From assembly GCA_934717555.1 (NCBI GenBank), contig CAKUYY010000003.1, positions 1 through 64,000 of the forward strand: a stretch of 64,000 nt of DNA, given 5' to 3'. This DNA is from an uncultured Clostridium sp. GTDB taxonomy: Bacteria; Bacillota; Clostridia; Oscillospirales; Acutalibacteraceae. A program made the translations under genes and the position numbers. Below are positions 43,275-53,109 of this stretch, in pieces. Every line of letters begins with the position of its first letter. The stretch's first letter is position 1. The notes below the pieces were generated by a model. It made no database searches. It had not been told where the DNA came from and was given only the letters and a program-made list of their open reading frames with translations.

Positions 43275-43309
43275 AAAGGGCGTCTCCCAAAATGAAGGAG
43301 ACGCCCTTT
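43275..43309. terminator. Terminator, better oriented for the minus strand
   Basis: AAAGGGCGTCTCC pairs perfectly with GGAGACGCCCTTT (13 bp, 9-base loop). On the minus strand the stem is followed by CTTTTTAC; on the plus strand the T-run is short. It lies 65 bases after the Imm-5-like gene and 160 bases downstream of trpB2. Confidence 0.75.
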
Positions 43310-43467
43310 GCCTATCCGGCCAAGAATAAAAATATTGGAATCAATGTTTCCTTTAAACTAGAGATATACTGTAGCCTAATGTTAAGAGTATAGAAAAAAC
43401 ATATTCCCCATTTCTTGCCTCCAGGGATCTCATTTTTTCCTATAGATGGGAAGAAAGGATACAGTCC

Positions 43468-44847
43468 TTATTCCTGAATCCCGGGGATTTTCGGAAGCTG
43501 CTGAAATCCTTGTTCCAACTCCTCATCAGTGGGGACGTAATCGCTCATAGTGCCTTCCATATAGGAAGTATAAGCCGTCATATCGAAATACCCGGTTCCG
43601 GTCAGGCCGAAAAGAATGGTCTTGGCCTCTCCGTTTTCCCGGCACTTGATGGCTTCGTCGATAGCGGCCCGGATAGCGTGGGCGGATTCCGGGGCGGGCA
43701 GGATGGTTTCCTGTTTGGCAAAGAAAGTGGCGGCTTCAAACACTTCGGTTTGCTTGACGGAGCGGGCCTCGTCGATATAGCCGTCGTGGTATAGTTTGGA
43801 AAGAATGGGGGACATGCCATGATAACGCAGGCCGCCGGCGTGGTTGGCGGAAGGCATGAACCCGCACCCCAGGGTGTACATTTTCGCCAGGGGGGTGACT
43901 TTGCCGGTGTCGCAGTAATCGTAGGCATACTTCCCCCGGGTAAGGCTGGGGCAGGAAGCGGGTTCCACCGCGATGAAATAGGGGTTGGCTTTCCCGGTGA
44001 GCTTATCCTGCATAAAGGGGGAGATCAACCCACCCAGATTGGAACCGCCGCCAGCGCAGCCGATGACAATATCCGGGTATTCGTCGAGCATTTCCATGGC
44101 GGTTTTGCTTTCCAGACCGATGATGGACTGGTGCAGCAGTACCTGGTTGAGTACGGAACCCAGAACATAGCGCGTGCCTTCTGAGGTTACGGCCCGCTCT
44201 ACCGCCTCGCTGATGGCGCATCCTAAGCTGCCGCCCGTACCCGGGTTGGCTTCCAGGATAGCGCGGCCAATCTGGGTTTGGTCACTGGGGCTGGGGATGA
44301 CATCAGCGCCGAATGTATGCATCACCGACTTGCGGTAGGGCTTCTGCTGGTAGGAAACTTTTACCATAAAGACAGTCAGGGGCATTTTGAAGTAGGCGCA
44401 GGCCTCCGACATAGCGGTTCCCCATTGTCCAGCCCCGGTCTCGGTGGTCAGGGCTTTTAGGCCCTGTTCTTTGGCGTAATACACCTGGGCGATGGCGGAA
44501 TTCAGTTTATGGCTGCCGGAAGTGTTGTTGCCCTCAAATTTATAGTAGATTCTCGCGGGGGTATCCAGGGCCTTTTCCAGGTTATAGGCGCGGATCAAAG
44601 GGGAGGGTCGGTAAATTTTGTACATTTCCTGGACTTCTTCCGGGATATCCACATAACGGGTTTGGGTATCCAGCTCCTGATGGGCCAGCTTTTTACAAAA
44701 AATAGGATATAGATCGCTTTCCTGTACAGGTTTCATAGTGGCGGGGTTGATGATGGGATCATGCTGCTCTTTCATATCAGCACGCACATTATACCATTGT
44801 TTGGGCATCTGGTCCTCGGTTAAATATAATCTGTGGGGTACTTTCAT
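43468..44847 (-). CDS. trpB2: TrpB2-type tryptophan synthase beta-like protein
   Basis: This 459-residue PLP enzyme is of the TrpB2 branch, longer than ordinary TrpB. The PLP lysine is in NTSGSHKLNSA, the glycine loop in GCAGGGSNLGG, and the TrpB2-specific segments LTEDQMPKQWYN and FMPSANHAGGLRYHGMSP are present. TrpB2 enzymes make tryptophan from indole and serine (or phosphoserine in some). No other trp gene is in the window, so it may salvage indole, as expected in a gut community (inference). GAGAGGAGAATATTTG precedes ATG 44847; the upstream frame to 44922 lies in the leader. It is controlled by a Trp T-box. Confidence 0.92.
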   Translation of the reverse strand: MKVPHRLYLTEDQMPKQWYNVRADMKEQHDPIINPATMKPVQESDLYPIFCKKLAHQELDTQTRYVDIPEEVQEMYKIYRPSPLIRAYNLEKALDTPARIYYKFEGNNTSGSHKLNSAIAQVYYAKEQGLKALTTETGAGQWGTAMSEACAYFKMPLTVFMVKVSYQQKPYRKSVMHTFGADVIPSPSDQTQIGRAILEANPGTGGSLGCAISEAVERAVTSEGTRYVLGSVLNQVLLHQSIIGLESKTAMEMLDEYPDIVIGCAGGGSNLGGLISPFMQDKLTGKANPYFIAVEPASCPSLTRGKYAYDYCDTGKVTPLAKMYTLGCGFMPSANHAGGLRYHGMSPILSKLYHDGYIDEARSVKQTEVFEAATFFAKQETILPAPESAHAIRAAIDEAIKCRENGEAKTILFGLTGTGYFDMTAYTSYMEGTMSDYVPTDEELEQGFQQLPKIPGIQE

Positions 44848-44885
44848 CAAATATTCTCCTCTCTGTCGGTTTGTGTGTATCAGGC

Positions 44886-45168
44886 GAACGGCAACAAAAA
44901 AGCCCTTGCCCCAGAAAAACACTGGGACAAGAGCCTATCACTCCTGCGGTACCACCCGGTTTGGCGAATATTCGCCCGCTCAGCCGTATACAAACATATA
45001 CGCTCTTTTGATAACGGAAAGAGAATTCCGTCGGACACTACTGAGGACCCTATGCCCCGTTCGTGCCGCCCTCGTAAGCCCATTCAAAAGAGGTTTCCTT
45101 GCTGTGATCACACCTCCCACAGCTCTCTGAGAAGGAAATTTCTCTATCTACTCTTCTTACTCATCGGT
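44886..45168 (-). ncRNA. T-box leader, predicted tryptophan specifier
   Basis: On the minus strand the antiterminator T-box reads GGGTGGTACCGCAGGAG (around 44942-44958). It is followed by the terminator CTTGTCCCAG ... CTGGGGCAAG with a TTTTTT tail (about 44893-44932). Stem I lies at about 45065-45165 with an AGTA-like GATGAGTAAGAAG and AGAGAGC-type elements. The specifier loop reads TTTTGAATGGGCTTACGAG, which places TGG (Trp) at the usual site. Uncharged tRNA-Trp would thus favour read-through into trpB2. The T-box identity is very secure, the specifier assignment good. Confidence 0.93.
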
Positions 45169-45188
45169 TTTTCTATGAAATTGTCTGT

Positions 45189-45217
45189 ATTATATAGCCC
45201 GCGTTAGGATTTGTCAA
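45189..45217 (-). promoter_or_regulatory. Promoter of the trpB2 T-box transcript
   Basis: On the minus strand perfect TTGACA and TATAAT hexamers are exactly 17 bases apart. The -35 and part of the spacer lie inside the last codons of the MutS-like gene, which ends at 45204. Confidence 0.92.
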
Positions 45218-47054
45218 GATCGGAAGAAAAATTTTTCTGTGAGGGCGATTTTTCCTCCAGGATACCCGCCATGCGCAACAGATGCTGGGCATTGGTGGTT
45301 TGGCATTGGCCGGGCTTGAGGATATAGTCAAAATGGATCTCATCCCCGGTATAAAATTCAGAAAAATGAAAATTGACGGCTTGTATTTCCTTGTCCTGGG
45401 AAAGGGCGCACAGCTCGAAATCATGGGTGGAAACCACCGTGACGGCCCAGGGAAGGGATAACCTCCGGATCGCCTGGGTAGCGCCGATGATCCGGTCGGC
45501 GGAATTGGTGCCTTTAAAGATTTCATCAATCAGGACCAGCATGGGACGTTTGCTTTTGGAATACTCCACCATGGACCGGATACGGAGGATTTCCGCATAA
45601 AAAGTGGAAATCCCGTGGCTGACGTCATCCTCAATGCGCATGGAGGTAAATACCGCCATAGGGGAGATTGAGAACTCTTTGGCGCATACCGGCCCTCCGG
45701 CAAAGGCGAGAAACGCGTTGACCCCAATGGTGCGCAGATAGGTGGTTTTTCCTGACATGTTGGAACCGGTGACAATACAAGTCTGGGCGTTGAGGGAGAC
45801 CGGGTTGGTCACAGCCTGCTCCTGGGGGAGCAGGGGATGGGTCATGTGTTCCGCCTGCACAATGGGGGTATCCCCTGCCGCAAAGGTGGGAAAACAGTGA
45901 TTCTCCCGGACCACGCAAGGGACGGCCAGGCTGACCAGGGCTTCCAGCTCCCCAACATCTTCCAGCCATTTGCGGATCTGCTTGCCGTACTTTTTGCGCC
46001 AGCGCTCCAGCGCGTATACGGTATGGTAATCCCACATCAGAAAGCACAGGCCGACGATATATAGGAGAGGATTATGGCGTACCTTGGCCATCTCGCAGAT
46101 CCGGTTCAGGCTGCGGATACCATAATGGGCGCCGGAATACCAGGAGATTTCATACCTCAGGTCGTGCAGGCGTTTAGACTGCACATAAAAGCTTTCCACT
46201 TCCTCGAAGATATCGTCGTAAGCGTCCACGGCGTCCTGAAAACCGAAGAGAGGGTGCAGAGCCGTGCCGAGATTTTTTTGCATCGGGAGGGCTAATAACA
46301 GCTGTAAAAGAACCCCGGCGGAGGCGGCCGCCCAGGGCAAGAGCCCGAAAAATGCCAAAACCAGCAGGCAAAGGGTGAGAATGGGCAAGGCCCAGGCAAC
46401 AACCAGCCAAAACGGGGAAACAATGGTGGAATCCGTTTCCGCGTATTGTAAAAAAGCTTCCATATCTTCTCTTGATTTCTTTTTTCCGCGCAGCTGGAAA
46501 AGCAGTCCTGCGGTTTGCAGCTGGAACCCCAATTCTTTCTGTTCTCCCAGCTCTTTTACCGCTTCCTGACGGGAGAGGAGTTCCTCTCTGTCTGGCGTGG
46601 GGCCAGTGAGCCATTTGGCCAAAAGGTCCCGCCCGTATGGGGTAAAAGCGGAACAAAGGAATTGATATAAAGAATGCTTCCCGAATAAATCCAGATCTTT
46701 TCCCTGGGGGAAGTCCTCAGACAGGTATTCTGTCCCATCCTCCTCTAGCTCCTCGGCCCAATGGTTGTCCAGACGGAGGCGGTATCGTTTGAGTACTTGG
46801 GTACGGGCGTCATAATATTGCTCTTTTTTGAGCAGATAAGGGTGAAAAATCACCAAAGCCACAAAACAGGCGAAACCGACTCCTGAGAGGATATAACCGA
46901 TGGGGTTTTGGTCCGCGATTCCCCAGACCAGGGACAGGGCGAACAGGAGAAAGGAAACCAGACGGAATGTACTGACCACACTGCACAAACGATGGTAACG
47001 CAAGCTCTGAGTGATTGCCTTGACACGGATATTTTTGCATTCGTCGATTGTCAT
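45204..47054 (-). CDS. Membrane-anchored MutS-family ATPase
   Basis: This 616-residue protein has an N-terminal pair of membrane segments (about residues 27-72), a helical middle with a second hydrophobic pair (about 215-255), and a MutS-type ATPase. The ATPase shows Walker A TGSNMSGKTTYLRT, Walker B MLVLIDEIFKGTNSADR, and AVTVVSTHDFEL at the sensor. It lacks the mismatch-binding N-terminus of MutS and the Smr nuclease domain of MutS2, so it is not a mismatch repair protein proper. This membrane MutS-like group is common in Firmicutes and Bacteroidetes and its role is unknown. It is a single gene, convergent to none; trpB2 follows on the same strand. Confidence 0.88.
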   Translation of the reverse strand: MTIDECKNIRVKAITQSLRYHRLCSVVSTFRLVSFLLFALSLVWGIADQNPIGYILSGVGFACFVALVIFHPYLLKKEQYYDARTQVLKRYRLRLDNHWAEELEEDGTEYLSEDFPQGKDLDLFGKHSLYQFLCSAFTPYGRDLLAKWLTGPTPDREELLSRQEAVKELGEQKELGFQLQTAGLLFQLRGKKKSREDMEAFLQYAETDSTIVSPFWLVVAWALPILTLCLLVLAFFGLLPWAAASAGVLLQLLLALPMQKNLGTALHPLFGFQDAVDAYDDIFEEVESFYVQSKRLHDLRYEISWYSGAHYGIRSLNRICEMAKVRHNPLLYIVGLCFLMWDYHTVYALERWRKKYGKQIRKWLEDVGELEALVSLAVPCVVRENHCFPTFAAGDTPIVQAEHMTHPLLPQEQAVTNPVSLNAQTCIVTGSNMSGKTTYLRTIGVNAFLAFAGGPVCAKEFSISPMAVFTSMRIEDDVSHGISTFYAEILRIRSMVEYSKSKRPMLVLIDEIFKGTNSADRIIGATQAIRRLSLPWAVTVVSTHDFELCALSQDKEIQAVNFHFSEFYTGDEIHFDYILKPGQCQTTNAQHLLRMAGILEEKSPSQKNFSSDLDKS

Positions 47055-47256
47055 TACTGAAACTCCATTTCTATCACGTTTATAGGTGAGTTAGTTTTTA
47101 TTATTGTTTATTTATCATAGCATAAATATATGGCGGAGAAAATAGAAAACAATATAATTTGACGAAAAATTTACAAAATTTTCCGGGTACAAACAACAAT
47201 TAGGATTTATCTAAAAAGAAGCAAAATATTTTATAATACCCTTTTTTAACGGCCTA

Positions 47257-47265
47257 TGGTATACT
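47257..47265 (+). promoter_or_regulatory. Extended -10 promoter of rlmA
   Basis: TGGTATACT is an extended -10 about 70 bases before the rlmA start. The -35 is not clear. Confidence 0.5.
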
Positions 47266-47336
47266 ATCTTACAATAAAATTTGAGAAAGGATAAGCGCTG
47301 TAGGAATGGAACAGGCGCTTTGGAAAGGGAAAAACG

Positions 47337-48176
47337 ATGGGGATTTTAATCTGCCCAAATTGCGGACAGCCCTTGCAAGAGGAAGCGAAAGCTTTCTATT
47401 GCCCGGCTGGCCACTCTTTCGACCGGGCAAAGAGCGGGTATGTCAACCTACTGATGCCGGGAAGCAAGCATTCCGCCCAGCCCGGGGATGACAAGCGGAT
47501 GGTGGATGCCCGCGCGGCTTTTTTAAACGAGGGGTATTATCGCCCTTTGTTGTCTTCGGTGGTGGAGATGGTGGGCCGTCATATATCGCCAGAGGGCAAA
47601 GGGGAAATCTTGGACGCGGGTTGTGGGGAAGGATATTATACAGCGGGTGTGGACCAGGCGATGAGAGAGGCGAAGGTGCCTTGCCGGATAACAGGCGTGG
47701 ATATCTCCAAACTGGCGGTCAACAAAGCGGCGAAACGCTGTAAAAATCTTACCTTAGCGGTGGCCAGTGTATTCCATCTGCCAGTCCAATCGGAGAGCTG
47801 TGACCTTTTCCTAAATCTGTTTGCACCTTTCTGCCTTCCAGAGATCCTGCGCGTTTTAAAGCCGGAAGGCAAGCTGCTTCTGGTCATCCCAGGCGAACGG
47901 CATTTGTGGGAACTGAAACAGGTAGTATATGAATCTCCCTATTTGAATGAAGTAAAAGATTTTGGTTTGGAGGGGATGGAGCTATTGGATCAGCAGGAGC
48001 TCTCCTGGCAAATGGAGATTGGAAAGACAGAGGATATCGACCACCTTTTTCAGATGACCCCTTATTATTACAAGACTTCCCGGGAAGGCTATCAGAGATT
48101 ACTTTCCTGCGGAACTTTGAGTACCAGTGCACAGTTTTACCTGTTGGTTTATGGGAAGCAACACCATGGTTTTTAA
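47337..48176 (+). CDS. rlmA: 23S rRNA guanine-N1 methyltransferase, RlmA family
   Basis: This 279-residue enzyme starts with a zinc-binding module (CPNCGQPL ... FYCPAGHSFD, Cx2C and Cx3H) that binds rRNA. The family phrase GYVNLLMPG follows, then DKRMVDARAAFLNEGYY. The SAM domain has motif I LDAGCGEGYYTAG (about residues 87-99) and GVDIS. RlmA proteins methylate G745 (RlmAI) or G748 (RlmAII, TlrB) in helix 35 of 23S rRNA; Gram-positive members are usually RlmAII, but the choice is not settled here. It is a single gene. The gap 48177-48464 shows no further feature. Confidence 0.88.
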   Translation: MGILICPNCGQPLQEEAKAFYCPAGHSFDRAKSGYVNLLMPGSKHSAQPGDDKRMVDARAAFLNEGYYRPLLSSVVEMVGRHISPEGKGEILDAGCGEGYYTAGVDQAMREAKVPCRITGVDISKLAVNKAAKRCKNLTLAVASVFHLPVQSESCDLFLNLFAPFCLPEILRVLKPEGKLLLVIPGERHLWELKQVVYESPYLNEVKDFGLEGMELLDQQELSWQMEIGKTEDIDHLFQMTPYYYKTSREGYQRLLSCGTLSTSAQFYLLVYGKQHHGF

Positions 48177-48464
48177 GGGAATCCCGCGCCTACTTGCAAT
48201 TTTATAGATCCAATGTTAAAATAGAATCGGTTTTTTGTGACTATTCAGAGGATGCTGCGGGCAATATCCTATAGTATAGATGCTTTTTGTTGTCCAGATT
48301 TTGGCCTGCCTGATGAGTCAAGCGGAAAGCATTGCGGTCAAGGTTGTCCCCCGGAAGAATGAGAAAGCAGTGGATAACAGCGCTATGATTGCGGATCAAT
48401 CCTTTTCCAGAATGATTTAACAAAATGTAAGATTCAAAGATATTAGGAATCGTAGGAGAAGGGA

Positions 48465-49937
48465 TTGAAGGAAAAAAGGAACGATCAGGTTCCCAGATTC
48501 CCGTGCGCGCTAGCACAATGTGAAAGCAGGGATCACAAACGTATGGATCGATTGATAAAATATAAACGGGCGGTTATGTTTTTAATCAGCCTGGTGTTGT
48601 TGTTTTGCCATATGGCGGTATTCTGGTATGTCTGGAACCGCTTTTTCAGTATGGCCATTATACAGCCCTTTTACCGGAAGGGAAATTGGCTGATGGTAGC
48701 GGTGTATACCGTTTTACTCTATACCTTTGCCCGTATTTACGGCGGGTATAAAATTGGGTATTTCCGGGTGTCGGAAATTATTTATTCCCAGGTGCTTGCG
48801 TTACTGTTTACCAACTTTATCACCTATTGTCAGATCAGCCTGGTGGGGCGTATGTTTATGGACCCCGTTCCCATTTTACTGATGACAGTGGCCCAGATCT
48901 GTCTGGTGGTGTTGTGGGCGTATTCCGCCAACCGAGCCTATTATCATATTTTCCCGCCGCGGAAAATGATTTTGGTATACGGCAGCCGGGCCGCTACGGA
49001 ACTAGTATATAAGATGAGCAAGCGTTCCGATAAATACTTGATCTGTTCCGCCGTGTGCACCGACGAGGGGTATGAATCCGTGATTGAAAAAATCCGGGGA
49101 TACGAAGCTGTCGTGCTATGCGATGTTAAGTCAGAGGTGCGCAATCAGGTAATCAAATACTGTTACGATCATTCGGTGCGGGTTTATATGACCCCTAAAT
49201 TGTCAGATATTATCATAGGAGGGGCGGATAAGATACACCTGTTTGACACGCCGCTCTTTTTGTGCCGGAATAACGGGCTATCTTATGACCAGCGTATGGC
49301 GAAGAGGGCTTTGGATTTAGTACTAACTTCCATCGCTTTGATTCTACTCAGCCCTTTTATGCTGCTGATCGCTCTGGCTATTAAGATTGATGACCGCGGA
49401 CCTGTGTTTTTTAAACAGAAGAGGCTGACCCTGGACGGGAAAGTTTTTGAAGTATATAAATTCCGCAGTATGGTGGTAGATGCGGAAAAAGATGGAGTAG
49501 CCAGGTTAGCCACTCAGCATGATGACCGGATTACCCGGGTAGGGCGTTTTCTGCGCAAAGTGCGTATGGACGAACTGCCGCAGCTCATCAATGTGTTCAA
49601 GGGGGATATGTCCATTGTTGGTCCCCGGCCGGAGCGCCCGGAAATTGCGGAACAATACAAGGAAACCATGCCGGAATTTGATTTTCGTCTGAAAGTCAAG
49701 GCTGGGCTTACGGGATATGCCCAAATTCTTGGAAAATACAATACACTGCCCTATGATAAACTCAAAATGGACCTGATCTACATTGAGAATTATTCTTTTT
49801 TACTGGATCTCAAGTTGATCCTCATGACCATCAAGGTATTGTTTATTCCAGAGAGTACCGAAGGGGTTGCAGAGGGGGAACTTACCCCAGTCGACCATAT
49901 CGGCAACAACGAGCAGCAGGATAAACGCGACCAGTAG
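48465..49937 (+). CDS. Polyprenyl-phosphate sugar-1-phosphate transferase (priming glycosyltransferase)
   Basis: This 490-residue membrane enzyme starts polysaccharide synthesis by loading a sugar phosphate onto undecaprenyl phosphate. It has four N-terminal membrane helices (about residues 33-160), a central Rossmann-like CoA_binding_3 domain (about 165-260), and a C-terminal bacterial sugar transferase domain with a reentrant helix. That domain shows FFKQKRLTLDGKVFEVYKFRSM, here cited as FKQKRL and VYKFRSM, then RMDELPQL and SIVGPRPERP. TTG 48465 is chosen because AGGAG lies 6 bases upstream. ATG 48543, with a weak site, is the alternative and gives a cleaner N-terminus. It is the first gene of the surface polysaccharide locus. 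Confidence 0.9.
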   Translation: MKEKRNDQVPRFPCALAQCESRDHKRMDRLIKYKRAVMFLISLVLLFCHMAVFWYVWNRFFSMAIIQPFYRKGNWLMVAVYTVLLYTFARIYGGYKIGYFRVSEIIYSQVLALLFTNFITYCQISLVGRMFMDPVPILLMTVAQICLVVLWAYSANRAYYHIFPPRKMILVYGSRAATELVYKMSKRSDKYLICSAVCTDEGYESVIEKIRGYEAVVLCDVKSEVRNQVIKYCYDHSVRVYMTPKLSDIIIGGADKIHLFDTPLFLCRNNGLSYDQRMAKRALDLVLTSIALILLSPFMLLIALAIKIDDRGPVFFKQKRLTLDGKVFEVYKFRSMVVDAEKDGVARLATQHDDRITRVGRFLRKVRMDELPQLINVFKGDMSIVGPRPERPEIAEQYKETMPEFDFRLKVKAGLTGYAQILGKYNTLPYDKLKMDLIYIENYSFLLDLKLILMTIKVLFIPESTEGVAEGELTPVDHIGNNEQQDKRDQ

Positions 49938-49949
49938 CCTGCGTTCACC

Positions 49950-50882
49950 ATGAGTTTTGAAAAGAGCAGTCCGGCCACAGGAAGGATAGAAGCGCCGGGC
50001 CAGGTAAAGCGGGGGAATCGTGTGGATCTATCCATTATCATAGTCAATCATAACACCAAGAAGCTTACGCAACAGACCATTGATTCCGTAATCAAAGGAA
50101 CTCATACGTTACAGTATGAGATTGTTGTTGTGGACAACTCCAATCAAAAAGAGGAATACTATACGCCGCAAGAAGGCCAGCCAGTGATTCTGGTCCCCAA
50201 TGTGGAAAACAAGGGTTTTGGACATGCCTGTAACTTAGGGGCCAAACAGGCGATAGGGGATATCCTCTTGTTCCTGAATTCCGATACCATTTTACAGGAT
50301 AAGGCCCTGGATGCCAGCGTAGACTACCTTAGAAAACATAAGAGAGTGGGTGCTCTGGGGATCCGTACCCTGTTGCAGGACGGGACACTGGATCATGGCT
50401 GCAAACGGGGATTTCCAACCCCCAGCAACGCGTTGTATTATTATCTTGGCATGGATAAACGCCATCCAGAAAGTCGTAAATACGGGGCATACCGCCAGAC
50501 CTTTATTAATGATCGCCAGACCAGTGAGGTGGATGCGGTATCCGGTTCTTTTTTGATGATTCCCCGGGAGGTATGGAATCAGGTGGGCGGCTTTGACGAG
50601 GAATTCTTTATGTATGGGGAAGACCTGGATCTATGCTACCGTATCAAGAAAAAAAGTTACCAGATTGTTTATTTCGCAGATGCGCAGATGGTTCACTTAA
50701 AAGGGCAAAGCGGCCTGCATACCAAATCCAAAGAAGTTATTTACCATTTTTACAATGCGATGATCCTATTTTACAAAAAGCATTATATCCGGCAGTACAA
50801 TATCTTTGTCACAGGTATGGTGTATTGCGGCGTGTGGCTGAAGTATCTGCTCACGATCCTGAAATCCAAAATAAGCGGGTGA
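49950..50882 (+). CDS. Family 2 glycosyltransferase (rhamnosyltransferase-like)
   Basis: This 310-residue GT2 enzyme opens with DLSIIIVNHNTKKLTQQTIDS (nucleotide-sugar fold; cited part IIIVNHNTKK). It has LFLNSDTIL as the DxD-like site and GGFDEEFFMYGEDLDLCYR as the acceptor and catalytic region, the pattern of WbbL/RfbF-type rhamnosyl or glycosyl transferases. The last helix (MVYCGVWLKYLLTIL) may attach it to the membrane. Start ATG 49950 is used; GTG about 70 bases later behind a GGGGGA stretch is an alternative. It lies 12 bases after the priming transferase and 4 bases before the next glycosyltransferase. Confidence 0.88.
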   Translation: MSFEKSSPATGRIEAPGQVKRGNRVDLSIIIVNHNTKKLTQQTIDSVIKGTHTLQYEIVVVDNSNQKEEYYTPQEGQPVILVPNVENKGFGHACNLGAKQAIGDILLFLNSDTILQDKALDASVDYLRKHKRVGALGIRTLLQDGTLDHGCKRGFPTPSNALYYYLGMDKRHPESRKYGAYRQTFINDRQTSEVDAVSGSFLMIPREVWNQVGGFDEEFFMYGEDLDLCYRIKKKSYQIVYFADAQMVHLKGQSGLHTKSKEVIYHFYNAMILFYKKHYIRQYNIFVTGMVYCGVWLKYLLTILKSKISG

Positions 50883-50886
50883 TGGT

Positions 50887-51816
50887 TTGGGAGAAACGAT
50901 TGATATACTTATGGCGGTCTATAATGGAGAGCGCTATGTACAGAAACAGGTAGATTCGATCCTAGGGCAGACTTACCGCAACTGGAGGCTTATCATTCAG
51001 GATGATGGTTCTACAGACCATACCATCGATTTGCTAAGGCCCTATGCCCAGGCCTATCCTGAACGGATTTTTGTCTACCAGCGCGAGGAAAATTCCGGGG
51101 CGGCTTATTTGAATTTTTACAGCATGCTGCCCCTGTCTTCCAGTCGCTATGTAATGTTTTGTGACCATGATGATGTATGGATGCCGGATAAGATAGAATG
51201 TACTTGGCAGGAGATGAAACGGCTGGAAAAGGAGAATAAAGGCCGTCCTTGTCTTGTGCATACCGATTTGAAGGTGGTCGGGGAGGATCTTTCTGTACTG
51301 GCTCCTTCCATGGTACGAAGACAAAAGTTAAATCCTTATGCCTCTTTCCGGCAGATTATGGTGCAGAATGTGGTGACAGGATGTACCATGATGGTGAACC
51401 GTTCCCTTTTGGATATGGTGGAAGGCGTTCCGAAACATTCCGTGATGCATGACTGGTGGTTTGCTTTGATCGCTGCGGCGTTTGGAAGGATTGGTTATGT
51501 GGACAGGCCGACGATTTTGTACCGCCAGCATGGGGATAACCAGGTGGGGGCCAAGGATGCAGGCAGCCTCGCCTACAATATGGAGAGGTTAAAGGATCAA
51601 AAGGGAGCCCGTCAGGTGTTGTATGATACCTGTATACAAGCGGGAGAATTTTTGAGAACTTATGAAAAGAGGCTTTCCCCTAAACAGAAGGAATGGCTTT
51701 CTCTTTACCGGGATTTGCCAAAGCAAGGAAAATGTCGAAGAATTTTTTTGCTGTTTCGATACCGGTTTTGGAAGAAAGGCTTCTTAAGAAAGCTAGGACA
51801 AATGGCTTTTATTTGA
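50887..51816 (+). CDS. Family 2 glycosyltransferase
   Basis: This 309-residue GT2 enzyme begins with IDILMAVYNGERYVQKQVDS (cited part ILMAVYNGERY). It has DDGSTDHT at the nucleotide site, FCDHDDVWMPDKIE as the DxD-type metal site and HDWWFALIAAAFG further on, a pattern seen in rhamnan and teichoic-like glycosyltransferases. It uses a TTG start at 50887, 5 bases after GGGTG; the overlapping ATG at 50882 is out of frame. It closes the first transcription unit of the locus; the next gene has its own promoter. Confidence 0.88.
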   Translation: MGETIDILMAVYNGERYVQKQVDSILGQTYRNWRLIIQDDGSTDHTIDLLRPYAQAYPERIFVYQREENSGAAYLNFYSMLPLSSSRYVMFCDHDDVWMPDKIECTWQEMKRLEKENKGRPCLVHTDLKVVGEDLSVLAPSMVRRQKLNPYASFRQIMVQNVVTGCTMMVNRSLLDMVEGVPKHSVMHDWWFALIAAAFGRIGYVDRPTILYRQHGDNQVGAKDAGSLAYNMERLKDQKGARQVLYDTCIQAGEFLRTYEKRLSPKQKEWLSLYRDLPKQGKCRRIFLLFRYRFWKKGFLRKLGQMAFI

Positions 51817-51920
51817 GAGTAGTTCTTGTTTTTAATGTGGAATAGGAAAACAATCTGTAAAATTCGTGGATTTTATACAGATAATTTGGTTTGTTTTGGG
51901 ATAATTCGTTTTTTAAACGC

Positions 51921-51950
51921 TTAACAAAAATTGGTGAAACATGGTATAAT
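51921..51950 (+). promoter_or_regulatory. Promoter of the rml genes
   Basis: An extended consensus -10 (TGGTATAAT) lies 18 bases after TTAACA and 38 bases before the rmlA start codon. Confidence 0.7.
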
Positions 51951-51987
51951 ACCAAATCGATAATAAAAACTAGGAGGCACATAAGGC

Positions 51988-52866
<879 letters not shown>

Positions 52867-53109
52867 GGTTCCATGATATGGGAAACGGCTATGACGCCAG
52901 ATGGAAAAGGAAGAAAATTTCCCCTGAAGAATGTTGCACACAGGAAAAGAGGAAGTTTTCCTCCTTTTGCGGCTTTCCAGAAATCTTTTGTTGGATGAGT
53001 TTTACGGTTTGCCTGTATGTTCCACGCTGAATAGAGGCAAGCTATCAACAGTATTCCTGTTTTTGTAAAATGAGAACTACCAAATTGGGAAAAAAGCGTG
53101 GAGAAACGG

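Noticed and set aside
44833..45207. Overlapping plus-strand frames of 124-130 codons
   Set aside because: They run through the T-box leader and its terminator on the opposite strand.
48241..48516. 91-codon minus-strand frame before the priming transferase
   Set aside because: It overlaps the start of the transferase gene, lacks a Shine-Dalgarno site and resembles nothing known.
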